This document shows positions 6,640 through 15,360 of a DNA stretch of 20,216 bases, piece after piece. The notes under the pieces are model-generated. The model was given only the letters and a program-made list of their open reading frames with translations. It was not told the DNA's origin and did no database searches. The stretch lies in assembly GCA_005879655.1 (NCBI GenBank), contig VBJK01000227.1, positions 1-20,216 on the forward strand. Reading direction: 5' to 3'. Position numbers and translations under genes: made by a program. Every line of letters begins with the position of its first letter. The stretch's first letter is position 1. The stretch is from Chloroflexota bacterium. GTDB taxonomy: Bacteria; Chloroflexota; Ktedonobacteria; Ktedonobacterales; Ktedonobacteraceae.

Positions 6640-8388
6640 TCAAGATAATCCCCCAATCGGCTGATAACTCCCCTTACTGTACTCATAAAGCGTAATAGAG
6701 CAGAGTGCATTCAATTGATGCCCAATAAGCACCGCCAGTTCTACAGGAATGGCCACAAAGAGATGGATCTGTCTCACACGTTGCTGATCACAAAGTTTCC
6801 GACAGATGTGACGAACCTGTTGAGCAATGGCCCGTGCATGAGCAGCATCTCTGACAGATTCACCAGAGAGTTCGGATGACTCTAGTTGGATGCAGTAAGC
6901 TGGCGTGAAATTAACCACAGACAATGTCTCTGAGATCGATTGCTTGATGGAAAGCGTCGTAGCAACCCCTATCACAGCTATCTGTTGGTCTCCCTGATCG
7001 TTATACGTCCATTCACAGTGCAATAGTTCTTGCTCCGATGGAGATGTTTCCGTGCTCCAGATTTCCTTCTGCCCTTCGAGCAGCAAGGCGATGCCGCAAG
7101 TTTCACGAAAGACAAAACCAAGCGCGATAGCAACTGGCAAAATGCCCTTGATAAACAGGTGAATGCGATGGCTAGGGATCTTTTCGCTTATAGTACGCTT
7201 GACATCGAGCAATGCAGGCCACAGGATTTCCTCCCATTCCTGTGCAGTGGGTATATGCTCTTTCCCGTCAATAACCTTCTGCCAATCCAGAGAGAGATCA
7301 GGAATGCTCCGTGGGGCAGACACGAATGTTCTCAGATATATTGAGGGTTCATAGCTATGGTCTGCATGGATACGACGCAAGTGGAGAGCAAAAGCGTCTT
7401 GCAAGATACGTCTGGCTACGTCATTGCGTTTCTTATTCTGCTCTTGCTTCGTCTCGCTCGTCGTTCCATCCGCCAATACAATACCGTTAAAGCGGGACAG
7501 ATCTGCCAATTTACGGTTGTAACAAAACTGCTGTACCTCCGCAAAGGAGATGCCTTGTAGCAGAGGCACGATATGAAAATGAGGGTCGCGCTTGTGTCGG
7601 CGCAATGCAGCGGGGACTTCGACGCGCCAGATAAAATCCGATTGCAGACAGGAAGGGGTTAGAAAGAGCGCAATGGCATCAGCATCATGCTCGATTGCAC
7701 GTATGATCTCGCCTTCAACTAGGCTCCCAGTTGGCAGATCATCGACATCGCGCCATGAAGCGATACCACGCACATTGATGCGTAGCTGCAAGTCTCTGAC
7801 AAGCTCCGTATCCTCATGCGCATAGCTGAAGAAGACGGTGGCCCAACGCTGTAAGCCATTGCTCGCTGGTGGCTGGTTCATCGCTGGCTGTTCCACTGGC
7901 CTGACCTCCTGTTGCACTCCTGCTGGCAACGCTTTGAACTTCTCAAGGGCACGGCGAATGCCCAACGCTACATCGCGTAATGCTTCGTCCTGATTGCTCC
8001 AACTGGTAATCGGCTTCCGATTGCTGGGAAGCGGCTCAAGTTCGGCAAAAGGAGTTCCTTCCCAGTCCACCGGGCGCAGGAGAATAGGGATAACACAGGC
8101 ACTCTGCGCTTTATGCCGTTCGATTGCGCGTTGCGTCTCCGTACGGTAACAGTAATCGCTGGCCAGGAAATCTGAGCTGATCAGCAGCAGGATGATCTGA
8201 GCAGTATTGAGATGACGATCAATCTCCTGGACACTATAGGTGCCGGGCAGAATCTTGTGCTGGTACCAGGGGGTGATCTGTCGTTGCTGGACCAAATGAC
8301 TGAGATGTTTTTCTATCTCCTCCCGCAATGCTTCGTCTGGTTGTGCATACGAATAGAAAAGTTCGATGGGGCGTTGTGACTCACTCAT
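6640..8388 (-). CDS. TIR-TIR-SAVED effector of the type III-B CRISPR system
   Basis: I chose the ATG at 8388 (582 residues) because it overlaps the cmr6 stop by 8 bases (ATGAGTGA); an upstream in-frame ATG at 8415 would add nine residues. The first TIR domain (about residues 7-150) reads IELFYSYA, ITPWYQHKILPG, ILLLISSDFLASDYC and a CYRTE motif whose Glu84 is the expected catalytic residue. The second TIR (about 182-310) reads ATVFFSYAHEDTELV, LTPSCLQSD and WRVE with Glu257. After a linker, the last 200 residues form a SAVED domain: IHLFIKGILPVAIALGFVF, FTPAYCIQL, and IHLFVAIPVELAVLIGHQLN followed by YQPIGGLS at the C-terminus. SAVED binds cyclic oligonucleotides and TIR domains cleave NAD+, so this should kill or arrest the cell when Cas10 signals. 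Linkage to cmr6 rather than to a CD-NTase argues for a CRISPR effector rather than CBASS. Confidence 0.85.
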   Translation of the reverse strand: MSESQRPIELFYSYAQPDEALREEIEKHLSHLVQQRQITPWYQHKILPGTYSVQEIDRHLNTAQIILLLISSDFLASDYCYRTETQRAIERHKAQSACVIPILLRPVDWEGTPFAELEPLPSNRKPITSWSNQDEALRDVALGIRRALEKFKALPAGVQQEVRPVEQPAMNQPPASNGLQRWATVFFSYAHEDTELVRDLQLRINVRGIASWRDVDDLPTGSLVEGEIIRAIEHDADAIALFLTPSCLQSDFIWRVEVPAALRRHKRDPHFHIVPLLQGISFAEVQQFCYNRKLADLSRFNGIVLADGTTSETKQEQNKKRNDVARRILQDAFALHLRRIHADHSYEPSIYLRTFVSAPRSIPDLSLDWQKVIDGKEHIPTAQEWEEILWPALLDVKRTISEKIPSHRIHLFIKGILPVAIALGFVFRETCGIALLLEGQKEIWSTETSPSEQELLHCEWTYNDQGDQQIAVIGVATTLSIKQSISETLSVVNFTPAYCIQLESSELSGESVRDAAHARAIAQQVRHICRKLCDQQRVRQIHLFVAIPVELAVLIGHQLNALCSITLYEYSKGSYQPIGGLS

Positions 8389-9412
8389 TTGCTGTCTGCC
8401 CTCCGTGCTCATCAAGGAAGGCCCGTAGCTCTTTATACCACGTCTTCTCTGCCGTCACTTTTGTACGCCCGGCTTGCTCTACTTTGTCGATCAGAGCCTG
8501 AGCAAGCAGTTGGCGGGCCTCTGGGGATGTCAGGGTTTTCCATTTCTGATAGTAGCCAGGTATCTGCCCTGCCACATCTCTGAGCGCCATCACTTCCTTT
8601 ATATACCCTTGTGCTATTTTGAGTTCTGGATCGAGAGGCTTAGCAGGTGGATCGATGAAGGCTATACGTCCATAGCCGCTGGACGTTTTTGCGCCAATGC
8701 CAAGTTTGTCGAGCGCCTCTGCAAGAATCTGAAAGGTGATATCGATCCAGCGTGTTGGCTGCTCAAAGTCAGGAGCAGAGAGGGCGAGCAGGTAATGCCC
8801 GGTCGCGCTGAGAAAAGGAATCGGTGTGGGATCGTCGCTGTCGTATGGTACTTGAGCAGTATTCTGGTAATACTTCTGATGATGTACAGTGATGACATCT
8901 GGGACAAGTGCTCTTCCGCCTTGCTCTGTACCAGGAATATAGAGTCCATCGAAGAAGGTAATATAGCCCGCATTGTCGGCATCACCGAAGACCACACGAT
9001 GAAACATTCCTCCCTTGCGCCATTCATCGCCAAGACGATGGTGGGCATAACTTGCGGCCAGTCCCTTCAACGCACTTGCTGGGATGTAGGGTACGCCATA
9101 GGTACGATGCAAACTGATCGATGCCTCTAGCAGGCTTTCGCTACCAAGTCCTATTACCATACGCCCTCGCACCCGCACTTTGCGCGTCTGGGCACGACAA
9201 TCCTTGAGGATTGCCTGCCAGCGCGTGAAAAAGGCAAGATACTCAGCAGGCTCAGGCTGTTGCGCCACCTCGTCTACTAGCTCGCGCCGACTCTTTGTAT
9301 CTTCGCGCTGCTGATCAAGCAGATACTTATCCAGCCAGAGACCTGCGTGTGTGCCCCGCTCTTGCCGTAGCTCTGGGGTGAATATTTGATGAATGGTCTT
9401 CTGATCAATCAT
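8381..9412 (-). CDS. Type III-B RAMP protein Cmr6
   Basis: This 343-residue RAMP-fold protein caps the crRNA 3'-side end of the Cmr complex. The N-terminus is helical. The core reads VRGRMVIGLGSESLLEASI, then YGVPYIPASALKGLAASYAH, the characteristic Cmr6 segment, with FHRVVFGDADNAGYITFFDG following. The glycine-rich RAMP loop is GIGAKTSSGYGRI. Its ATG overlaps the cmr5 stop by 4 bases and its stop overlaps the effector gene start by 8 bases, so translation is coupled on both sides. It is full length with no lesion seen. The C-terminal 80 residues are charged and helical, longer than in minimal Cmr6. Confidence 0.9.
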   Translation of the reverse strand: MIDQKTIHQIFTPELRQERGTHAGLWLDKYLLDQQREDTKSRRELVDEVAQQPEPAEYLAFFTRWQAILKDCRAQTRKVRVRGRMVIGLGSESLLEASISLHRTYGVPYIPASALKGLAASYAHHRLGDEWRKGGMFHRVVFGDADNAGYITFFDGLYIPGTEQGGRALVPDVITVHHQKYYQNTAQVPYDSDDPTPIPFLSATGHYLLALSAPDFEQPTRWIDITFQILAEALDKLGIGAKTSSGYGRIAFIDPPAKPLDPELKIAQGYIKEVMALRDVAGQIPGYYQKWKTLTSPEARQLLAQALIDKVEQAGRTKVTAEKTWYKELRAFLDEHGGQTANE

Positions 9413-9792
9413 TGCTCCATGCCATCCTGTCTTATTGATTCAGTTACATCCACTTCAAGAATTGACTGCGCGAAGCGTTTGTACCAGAGAAGCGCGGCAA
9501 GCATCTGTCTAGTCAGCCGGATATAGCGGCTCAATGGTGCACTCTTGACTGTTTGCAGCAGCGTTTGCGCATTCTCCTGCCCCAGAGTCACGGCAAGATG
9601 TTCAAGCAGGCGTCTCTGAATGGGTTCGCCGCGTGAATTGACAAACTCTAGTGCCTGTACAAGCCCTGCCGTGTGAATGAGAACGGGCAGTTTGTGGGCC
9701 ATCGCACCATATTTTTTATAGTCTTTCTCCTTTTTTATAGAGAGAACCTGCTCATAGGCACTGGCTGAGTATTGCTGGTCAAGTGTCTGCAT
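9409..9792 (-). CDS. Type III-B small subunit Cmr5
   Basis: This 127-residue all-helical protein is the filament-forming small subunit that lies along the target RNA in the Cmr complex. QQYSASAYEQVLSI near the start, YGAMAHKLPVLIHTAGLVQA in the middle and the helix YIRLTRQMLAALLWYKRFA at the end match Cmr5, whose typical length is 120-150. The ATG at 9792 lies 3 bases after the cmr4 stop. The stop overlaps the cmr6 start (ATGA). No lesion is seen. Confidence 0.88.
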   Translation of the reverse strand: MQTLDQQYSASAYEQVLSIKKEKDYKKYGAMAHKLPVLIHTAGLVQALEFVNSRGEPIQRRLLEHLAVTLGQENAQTLLQTVKSAPLSRYIRLTRQMLAALLWYKRFAQSILEVDVTESIRQDGMEQ

Positions 9793-9795
9793 GGG

Positions 9796-10695
9796 TCATG
9801 CCTCCTTTCCCATCTTGCCATCGAGCAAGACACGACAAAGTCCGCGTCCAACGGTCGCCTTCCCGCCGAACTGCAATGTTGTGTTCGTCAAGCCTTGCAG
9901 CACCTCGAACACTTTGGATGCTGTGATCCCCGATTTTTTGGTTGGTATTGCCAGCACAATGCCAGAGAGAATCGTTTCCGTGGGTAGGGCTTCTTCGTAC
10001 CAGAGGCCACCATCCTGTACCGTTTTGGCGTCTTCTTGCAGTTTGATGCGCGCAGTTATTTCTGTGGCAGCGTCGATCAGGAAATTAAAAACGTCATCAT
10101 GTACAATGCAGAAGCGTTCGATCAGCATCGTCTGCCAGTCTGTAGCGCTCGGAAATACACGCCGGGCTATCCAGGAAACCCATGCATAGGCCTCAGGAAG
10201 AACTGCGGCGGACGAGATTTGAAGATCTTCGAGATAAACGCTGCTATCAACGTCGATCTTGCTTGTCTGGCTGGCAATGGCACAGTGGTCTTCATCCTCG
10301 ATCACTGGAATGGACCCTTCGGGGAGTGCGAGTTGAGCATCCGCGATGTCGCGGGCAAGGCGACGCAGGATATATGGCGAAGTCACCCAGGCAAAGGTTC
10401 CGGCCAGGCTACGAACGGGCAGTAGCAGTAAGCGTTGATCGGAGAACTGTGCGGAACTGGCGTGCAGGTCATTGGTCAGGCGATCTTCCATATCAGGTCC
10501 GAAAACCAGACGGCAATCCTGGGGATTCTGACAGCTTGCACGTAAGGTTCCCTTGAGCGATGAACCAGGCAAATAGGGCAAGCCAGTGGCTTTTTCGCGT
10601 GCAATAGGCAGATCAATGATCCCGGCCCCCTGACCCGTCCCTGCATGGAGGGGTGAGAGGGCATGCACAAAGGAGAGGCATGTTGTACTCTTCAT
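9796..10695 (-). CDS. Type III-B backbone RAMP and target RNase Cmr4
   Basis: This 299-residue protein forms the backbone of the Cmr complex and cuts target RNA at 6-nt intervals. The N-terminus reads FVHALSPLHAGTGQGAG followed by IIDLPIAREKATGLPYLPGS, then SLKGTLRA. Asp28, in the loop before LPIARE, is at the position of the catalytic Asp of known Cmr4 proteins. ILRRLARDIADA forms the thumb-side helix, and FGGKATVGRGLC near the end is the glycine-rich RAMP loop. The start is 8 bases after the cmr1 stop and cmr5 begins 3 bases after its stop. It looks intact. Confidence 0.9.
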   Translation of the reverse strand: MKSTTCLSFVHALSPLHAGTGQGAGIIDLPIAREKATGLPYLPGSSLKGTLRASCQNPQDCRLVFGPDMEDRLTNDLHASSAQFSDQRLLLLPVRSLAGTFAWVTSPYILRRLARDIADAQLALPEGSIPVIEDEDHCAIASQTSKIDVDSSVYLEDLQISSAAVLPEAYAWVSWIARRVFPSATDWQTMLIERFCIVHDDVFNFLIDAATEITARIKLQEDAKTVQDGGLWYEEALPTETILSGIVLAIPTKKSGITASKVFEVLQGLTNTTLQFGGKATVGRGLCRVLLDGKMGKEA

Positions 10696-10703
10696 CTTCT
10701 CTA

Positions 10704-11919
10704 TTAAACTTCCTTAAACCATTGCATAAACGCTTGTAATACGTCTGTTTCATTCCTGAGAACCGGAAGCCTTCTGGTGAGCAAGCGAGCTTCCTCTTTC
10801 GTGAGCATTCCATCCACAGGCTCTAGCTTTTTTTCTTTATCCTGCAAAACGAGCTGTTGGAGATCAACACGCGACCCTTCAAGGAGCAGAGCTAATCCAA
10901 CGGCCCGTTTATCACGGCAGAGAAAAGGGCGCAGGATGAGAGGACTGGCAAAACGTTCTTTGCTTTCTAGTACTTCACGTTCTGTATCAGCTTCATTGAG
11001 CGTGTAATCATCTGGTGCATCATTGCCTGTAAAGTGAAAGGGAATGGGTAAGCCAAAGGCGGCACGAGGGAACACTTCTGGACTGGGAGGAAAATTCTTG
11101 GTCCTTTTTCCGTCTATGCGACGGATAGCATCTGCCTCCGGCCATGCGCTACGGTTATGCTCATCTTTTTGCAGTCGGAAATCCTGTAGCTTTCTTACCA
11201 GAGTGTTCCATGCCCGCATAGGATTATCTGTTGGTGCTGTCAAAGCGAGCTGCAAGTCGCTGGTGAGATGAGGAAGACCGGCAGGAAAACTCCCCGCTTT
11301 GAGATGTTTGCGAGCTTCATCTTGTATCCAGCGCTTTACATCATGAGATGCAGGCAGCAACTGATTTGGTTCATCATCAATCGAGAGCAGATGGAGCGCA
11401 CCAAAACCACGCCGCGTGCGCCCTCCCAGACCGCCAAAGGTTTCCCAGGCCCACAGAGCTGCTGCGATCTCCTTAGCCAGATGTTCAGGATATGAAATAG
11501 TCAGCAGAAACTGCACCCCTTTCTGCACATCTGGAATAGATGGGTTCGCTTTTTTGCGCTCATGCTGATCGGGCTGCAAGGGAAATGCCTTCCTGGGAGA
11601 CAACGACCACAATCTGCACCGTTTGATTGGGAGGTATACCCTTATCGCCTTTTTCATAGGCTTTCCCCCAAATCGCATCCTCTCGTTTCTTCATATCAAG
11701 ATCGCCTTCGGCCTGGCCTCCGCGCATAGCACGCCACCAGAAACGGAGATGGCCACGCACCTCGGTCGCTCGTACGACGCTGATAGGATCGGCTTGATGA
11801 GGAGTCACACCCCCACCATAAAGCGGGGTAATAAGCTCATATTTGCGTTTCTGCTCAACGAGAGCAAGCTCGCGGTGAGTGATCTCTGTCGGAGGTGTGA
11901 CCTCTGGTTGTCTTCTCAT
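10704..11919 (-). pseudogene. Type III-B RAMP protein Cmr1, split by a frame change
   Basis: The first frame (11919 down to 11560, 119 residues) starts from an ATG with GAGGAAAGAGAT before it. It gives the Cmr1 signature KYELITPLYGGGVTPHQADP, then VVRATEVRGHLRFWWRAMRGG. The second frame (to 10704) carries AFPLQPDQHERKKANPS, VQFLLTISYP and AALWAWETFGGLGGRTRRGF, which is the rest of Cmr1. The two meet near 11585-11592, where VVVSQE passes into AFPLQPD. Skipping one base there restores a protein of about 404 residues, the normal Cmr1 size. Cmr1 caps the Cmr complex at the target 3' side. The lesion is either a mutation, a sequencing error or recoding; I see no classic slippery heptamer. Spacing to cmr3 (12 bases) and cmr4 (8 bases) is that of an intact operon. 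Confidence 0.85.
11585..11592 (-). other. Frame-change site inside cmr1
   Basis: On the minus strand the sequence is GTCTCCCAGGAAGGCATTTC. The upstream frame reads VSQEGIS and soon stops, while the downstream frame reads SPRKAFP and continues. Removing one base among the AGGAAGG positions joins the two. The exact base cannot be fixed from sequence alone. Confidence 0.7.
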
Positions 11920-11931
11920 GTATCTCTTTCC

Positions 11932-13170
11932 TCACTGCATCGCTACCGGTTGCCCGGACCATGTTCCCAGGACGGCCAACCCAAAGCCATCACAACGGCT
12001 CTGCTCATCATCGCTCATACAGTGCATCCATGTTCGTTCAATCCAGATCTCCAGCGCGGCATCGCTTGCTGCCTTCACAGAGAGGAAGAGGACCGTTCCC
12101 GCCGCAGCCAGACGACGCGAGGATTTTGGTCTGCCGAGCGCAAGATCCCACCCAGAAACCACCTGGGGACGGCGTACGGCGATGGCTCGTAGCTCTACAT
12201 CGACACCACACTGCTGTGCATGGGTCGTACGTAGCCAGCTTGGATAATAGCCTTCCGCAAAATGAGCCGGAGTCAGCAGCACAAGGCGGCAATGTCCGTC
12301 ACGTTTGATTGCCTGCTTGATCTCCTTGGGGCATGGAGGCAAATGCGCATTGCTTTGACGCCAAGTGACGATACGACGTTCACCACCAAAACTAGCAACG
12401 CCCCCTCTGAACGTGACATTGGTCTCATCGACATCGACGGCCAGCGCCAAGCGTCGAGCCTTATGCAAACGCTGCTTTTGTGCTCCGGGGTGCGTGAATT
12501 CCAGCCCCGAAGTCCCAAAAAGCAGACCCTCTTTCCCCATCTCTCTCTCTGAATCCATACTCACGTGCAGGCGGCGCTCATGAAGAAGATCTTCACGACC
12601 CAGCGAGGAGAGAGGCAGGTCATCTTCCTGTTCGAGTTGCGCGGGATCGATAAGCCAGGTTTGAAATGGCTGCCAGTACCAGTAGCGTAATGCGTGGGCG
12701 AGTGGCTTGCGTGGCAGTGCAGCAGCGCGGCTCTGTCCAACCAGGAGCAATTGTTGTTCGCGGCTCTGCTGAGCAAAATCGGTCTGTGCACCAGCGGGAA
12801 GAGTAAGCGGGACGAAACGGAGCAGGCGAACCACCCCTTCAGCATCAGTAGCAAACAGCTGGACATCATTGGGCATAGGCACTAACCACGCATTCTCATC
12901 GGGGGCAAGAGCATCGCCCTCATCAGCCAGCTGCACGAGCAACGGACCACGAATGCGTATCCCTTTGAGCTGTTTGAGCTGCTCCTTATCATCTTGTTCA
13001 TACTTGAAGGCCCCATCCTCATCGAGGGCTGAGCGTCTACGAACGCCACCAGCAATGGTTGAAGGAAACGGAAAAGGCAGCGACGCGGCCCACGCGCCAG
13101 AATCGGGACTAAAGGGGCGTCCATCACGCACAATCAAGGGGTCGCGAGGCTCAACGAGCCAGATGGTCAT
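11932..13170 (-). CDS. Type III-B RAMP protein Cmr3
   Basis: This 412-residue protein pairs with Cas10 at the foot of the complex and holds the crRNA 5' handle. The N-terminus WLVEPRDPLIVRDGRPFSPD, then SLPFPFPSTIAGGVRRR, is the classic Cmr3 opening. Further on come IRIRGPLLVQL, LPALV-like linker material with LFATDAEGVVRLLRFVPL, FGTSGLEF in the middle and VVSGWDLALGRPKSSRRLAA near the end. The ATG overlaps the cas10 stop by 4 bases, so it is translationally coupled. The stop lies 12 bases before cmr1. The reading frame is intact over its whole length. Confidence 0.9.
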   Translation of the reverse strand: MTIWLVEPRDPLIVRDGRPFSPDSGAWAASLPFPFPSTIAGGVRRRSALDEDGAFKYEQDDKEQLKQLKGIRIRGPLLVQLADEGDALAPDENAWLVPMPNDVQLFATDAEGVVRLLRFVPLTLPAGAQTDFAQQSREQQLLLVGQSRAAALPRKPLAHALRYWYWQPFQTWLIDPAQLEQEDDLPLSSLGREDLLHERRLHVSMDSEREMGKEGLLFGTSGLEFTHPGAQKQRLHKARRLALAVDVDETNVTFRGGVASFGGERRIVTWRQSNAHLPPCPKEIKQAIKRDGHCRLVLLTPAHFAEGYYPSWLRTTHAQQCGVDVELRAIAVRRPQVVSGWDLALGRPKSSRRLAAAGTVLFLSVKAASDAALEIWIERTWMHCMSDDEQSRCDGFGLAVLGTWSGQPVAMQ

Positions 13171-15134
13171 AGCTTCACTCCTTCTCCAGGTTGCGCCAGT
13201 TCTGCCGCTTCAGCCAACATCTGCGCAATCACCAGTTCATTGATAAATGTCTCTAGCGAGACCAAAGGACGACGTTGTATCTCCCTTTGCTCCGCTAAAG
13301 AGCGTACCATGCTAGATGCTTGAAACATATTATGTTGACCTTTTTGCTCCTGCGGTGGCAGGTCCAACTGGACACGTAAAAAGCCATCAATCTCTTTGAC
13401 TCGCTCAGGCGGCAACTTACCTGCGGGCACAGTTAATTTGCGCATCAAAATACGCAGTGCGTCGAAGCGCATGACGTTTTGCAAGGCATCATACTGCGGA
13501 TCAGTTTCGGGGACAGAGAGACGCAGCACCAGATCACGCAATTCGTAGGCCATACCCACGGGGAGACTGGCAGCACGGCAATAGGTCATGAGCTGGGATA
13601 GACGAACATCGATATTGCCCCAATTGCCAACGGCACGATAGTCTTCGCCACTACGCTTGCTCACCGTGATGGCCAGAGCGTTCTTTCCTGCGCGCTTAGC
13701 CTGCTGCTCGGCATCGTGAGCCAAATAGCGGGCATCGCGCAAAGAAGCAAGCTGATGTACAATAGCAATACCGACCGAAAGTGTAGGAGGACGACGACCC
13801 AGCCGAGTCCCAAGACCCTTCAATGCATTATGGAAACGCCTTTTCAGTTCAACAGCACACTTGAGAACGGTATGCAGAGGAAGAAACGCGAGCACATCAT
13901 CACCGCCGGAATAGACTAGCGCCCCCTGATGATCCTCATTGACGACCTTGCGCACGCTTTCAGCAAAACGAGAGAGCGCTTGTGAAAGCTCACGATGGCG
14001 TTCATATCCATGTTCTGCCAGCGCATCGATGAAGTCACCCATACTATCACCGTCAGCTTGTAGCAGCGCATAATACGTTGAGGGGCGCTTCTCGCCCAGG
14101 CCAATTCTGCGGAACTGCTCATCAAGTGAGCGATAGAAGGTTTGCTGTCCATCTCTGGCCTGTAAAAGCCTCTCATTCAACGTTGTATCCGTGGAGGGAA
14201 GAGCGAGCACGTCTGCGAGTCGGCCTTCAAAGAGGAGAGAACCATCATGGCGGTCCAGTATAGGATGAGCCGCGTACTCCTGAGAGATTTGTTCTTTGAG
14301 TGGAATGACTGCCAGTTGGTCCAGTTTCTTGATAGAGACATCCCAGGCGGCGCGAAGCTTCTGCTTCCCGGCAGCATCAATGCGCATCATGCGCTGGAGA
14401 AAAGGGAGTGCAGCAATATGGGATGTACTGGGGAAATGGGAATCAAATGCGGTCCTACCTGAGCGCTTGAGCAGATCAACACCTGAGAGGCGTTCTGCCA
14501 GCCCTGCCACTCCGTAGCGGTGGTAGAGGCGCTGAAGCGTGGCCAGCTATTCGGCGGTAGTCGCATTGGGAGGGGGAGATTCGCTTTCCAGGATCACACT
14601 CTCAAGCTGCCCATCCAGAGAGGATTTGGGGGCCTCTGCGCCCCACTTCACTGGCTGAAAAGTCAAGGTGTTCTTGCGTACAGCCATCAATGACTCCAGG
14701 TCCTTACGCACCTCATGGTAGGGCTTCTCCTCGTAGGGGAGTGTAACCCACATCAGTTCGATCAAATCATCGATCTGCCGATATGCCACAGCTCTTTGCT
14801 CACCGAACAGAGCGATATCTTTGTAGACCTTATCTCTGATAGCATGCAAACGTCGAAAAACGGCTGCTTGTACCTGTACGGCCAGCTCCTCTGGTTTCTG
14901 CTCAATAAGGGCGAGGATTCTATTGGCAACGTTGAATGATTGACCTGGTTGTAGCCAAACTGTGTTCTCTGGTGCCGGAAAAATCAAATACCCATTGCGG
15001 GCATTGATTTCATGAGCGGCGGCGCGGGAAAGTTCACTGAGAAACCATGAGCCAAAGTGAAGGTCGCGTGTGCGGCGTGCGCTAGCAATAAAGCCCTGGA
15101 CAGGTCCAAGAGTCACAAGAAAGAGAAAACGCAT
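13167..15134 (-). pseudogene. Cas10 (Cmr2), HD-less cyclic-oligoadenylate synthase, interrupted by one in-frame TAG
   Basis: Two parts lie in one frame: residues 1-195 (15134-14547) and the rest (13167-14546, with a possible GTG restart at 14510). They are separated only by TAG at 14547-14549. Reading through gives a protein of 655 residues. The first part starts RFLFLVTLGPVQGFIASARR, then TRDLHFGSWFLSELSRAAA, the Palm1-like start of Cmr2 proteins that lack the HD nuclease. The second part has QADGDSMGDF (about 359-368) and YSGGDDVLAF with GGDD at about 410-413, the cyclase site in Palm2. Cas10 makes cyclic oligoadenylates on target RNA binding, feeding the SAVED effector at the operon end. 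CAG to TAG is a single change, and AEQLATLQRLYHRYG would be a natural sequence. If not suppressed, the stop removes the whole GGDD domain. It overlaps cmr3 by 4 bases. Confidence 0.85.
14547..14549 (-). other. In-frame amber codon in cas10
   Basis: On the minus strand the context is GCC GAA TAG CTG GCC. The frame is otherwise open from 15134 to 13167 and coding character continues immediately after, with LATLQRLYHRYGVAGLAERL. The next in-frame start candidate is a GTG at 14510, with no well-placed ribosome binding site. Confidence 0.85.
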
Positions 15135-15154
15135 GCTTCCACTCCAATATCCAT
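15113..15154 (-). other. Possible 13-residue leader ORF overlapping the cas10 start
   Basis: AAGGAG sits 8 bases before an ATG at 15154 that opens the peptide MDIGVEACVFSFL, ending in TGA at 15113-15115. The cas10 ATG (15134) lies inside it in another frame, preceded by its own GGAG at 7 bases. The upstream Shine-Dalgarno is the better one. This could be a coupling leader, or a sign that the cas10 N-terminus once began further upstream. Confidence 0.25.
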
Positions 15155-15360
15155 AAAGAGATCTCCTTCTAATAAAGAATCAGAAAATTATCCCTTTCTA
15201 CATTAGTCAAGCTTATATGATCTAGTGAGTCTTGTGCAGAGGCACATATCTAGTAATTCCATAGCCAAACGCTCTGCAAGTGAAAAAACCTTTCTATTTT
15301 GTGGTGCTATTATCGCATATAATAAAAAGAAAAGAAACAGTCATAAACAGAAAGTACTAG
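15135..15360. other. Upstream region of the type III-B operon
   Basis: This AT-rich gap should hold the promoter of the leftward cmr operon. The minus strand has TTGACT near 15205-15210 followed by TAATTT about 14 bases later, shorter than an ideal spacer, so I do not call it firmly. No gene is seen. Confidence 0.35.

Noticed and set aside
6640..8388. Reading the TIR-SAVED gene as part of a CBASS operon
   Set aside because: No CD-NTase, Cap2/Cap3 or HORMA/TRIP13 gene is present; the gene is coupled to cmr6.
8389..8415. Upstream ATG (8415) as start of the TIR-TIR-SAVED gene
   Set aside because: It would add nine residues within cmr6; the ATGAGTGA overlap at 8388 gives normal coupling and the TIR domain begins shortly after.
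11560..11678. Programmed -1 frameshifting in cmr1
   Set aside because: No X XXY YYZ slippery heptamer or obvious downstream stimulator is visible at the junction; mutation or sequence error is simpler.
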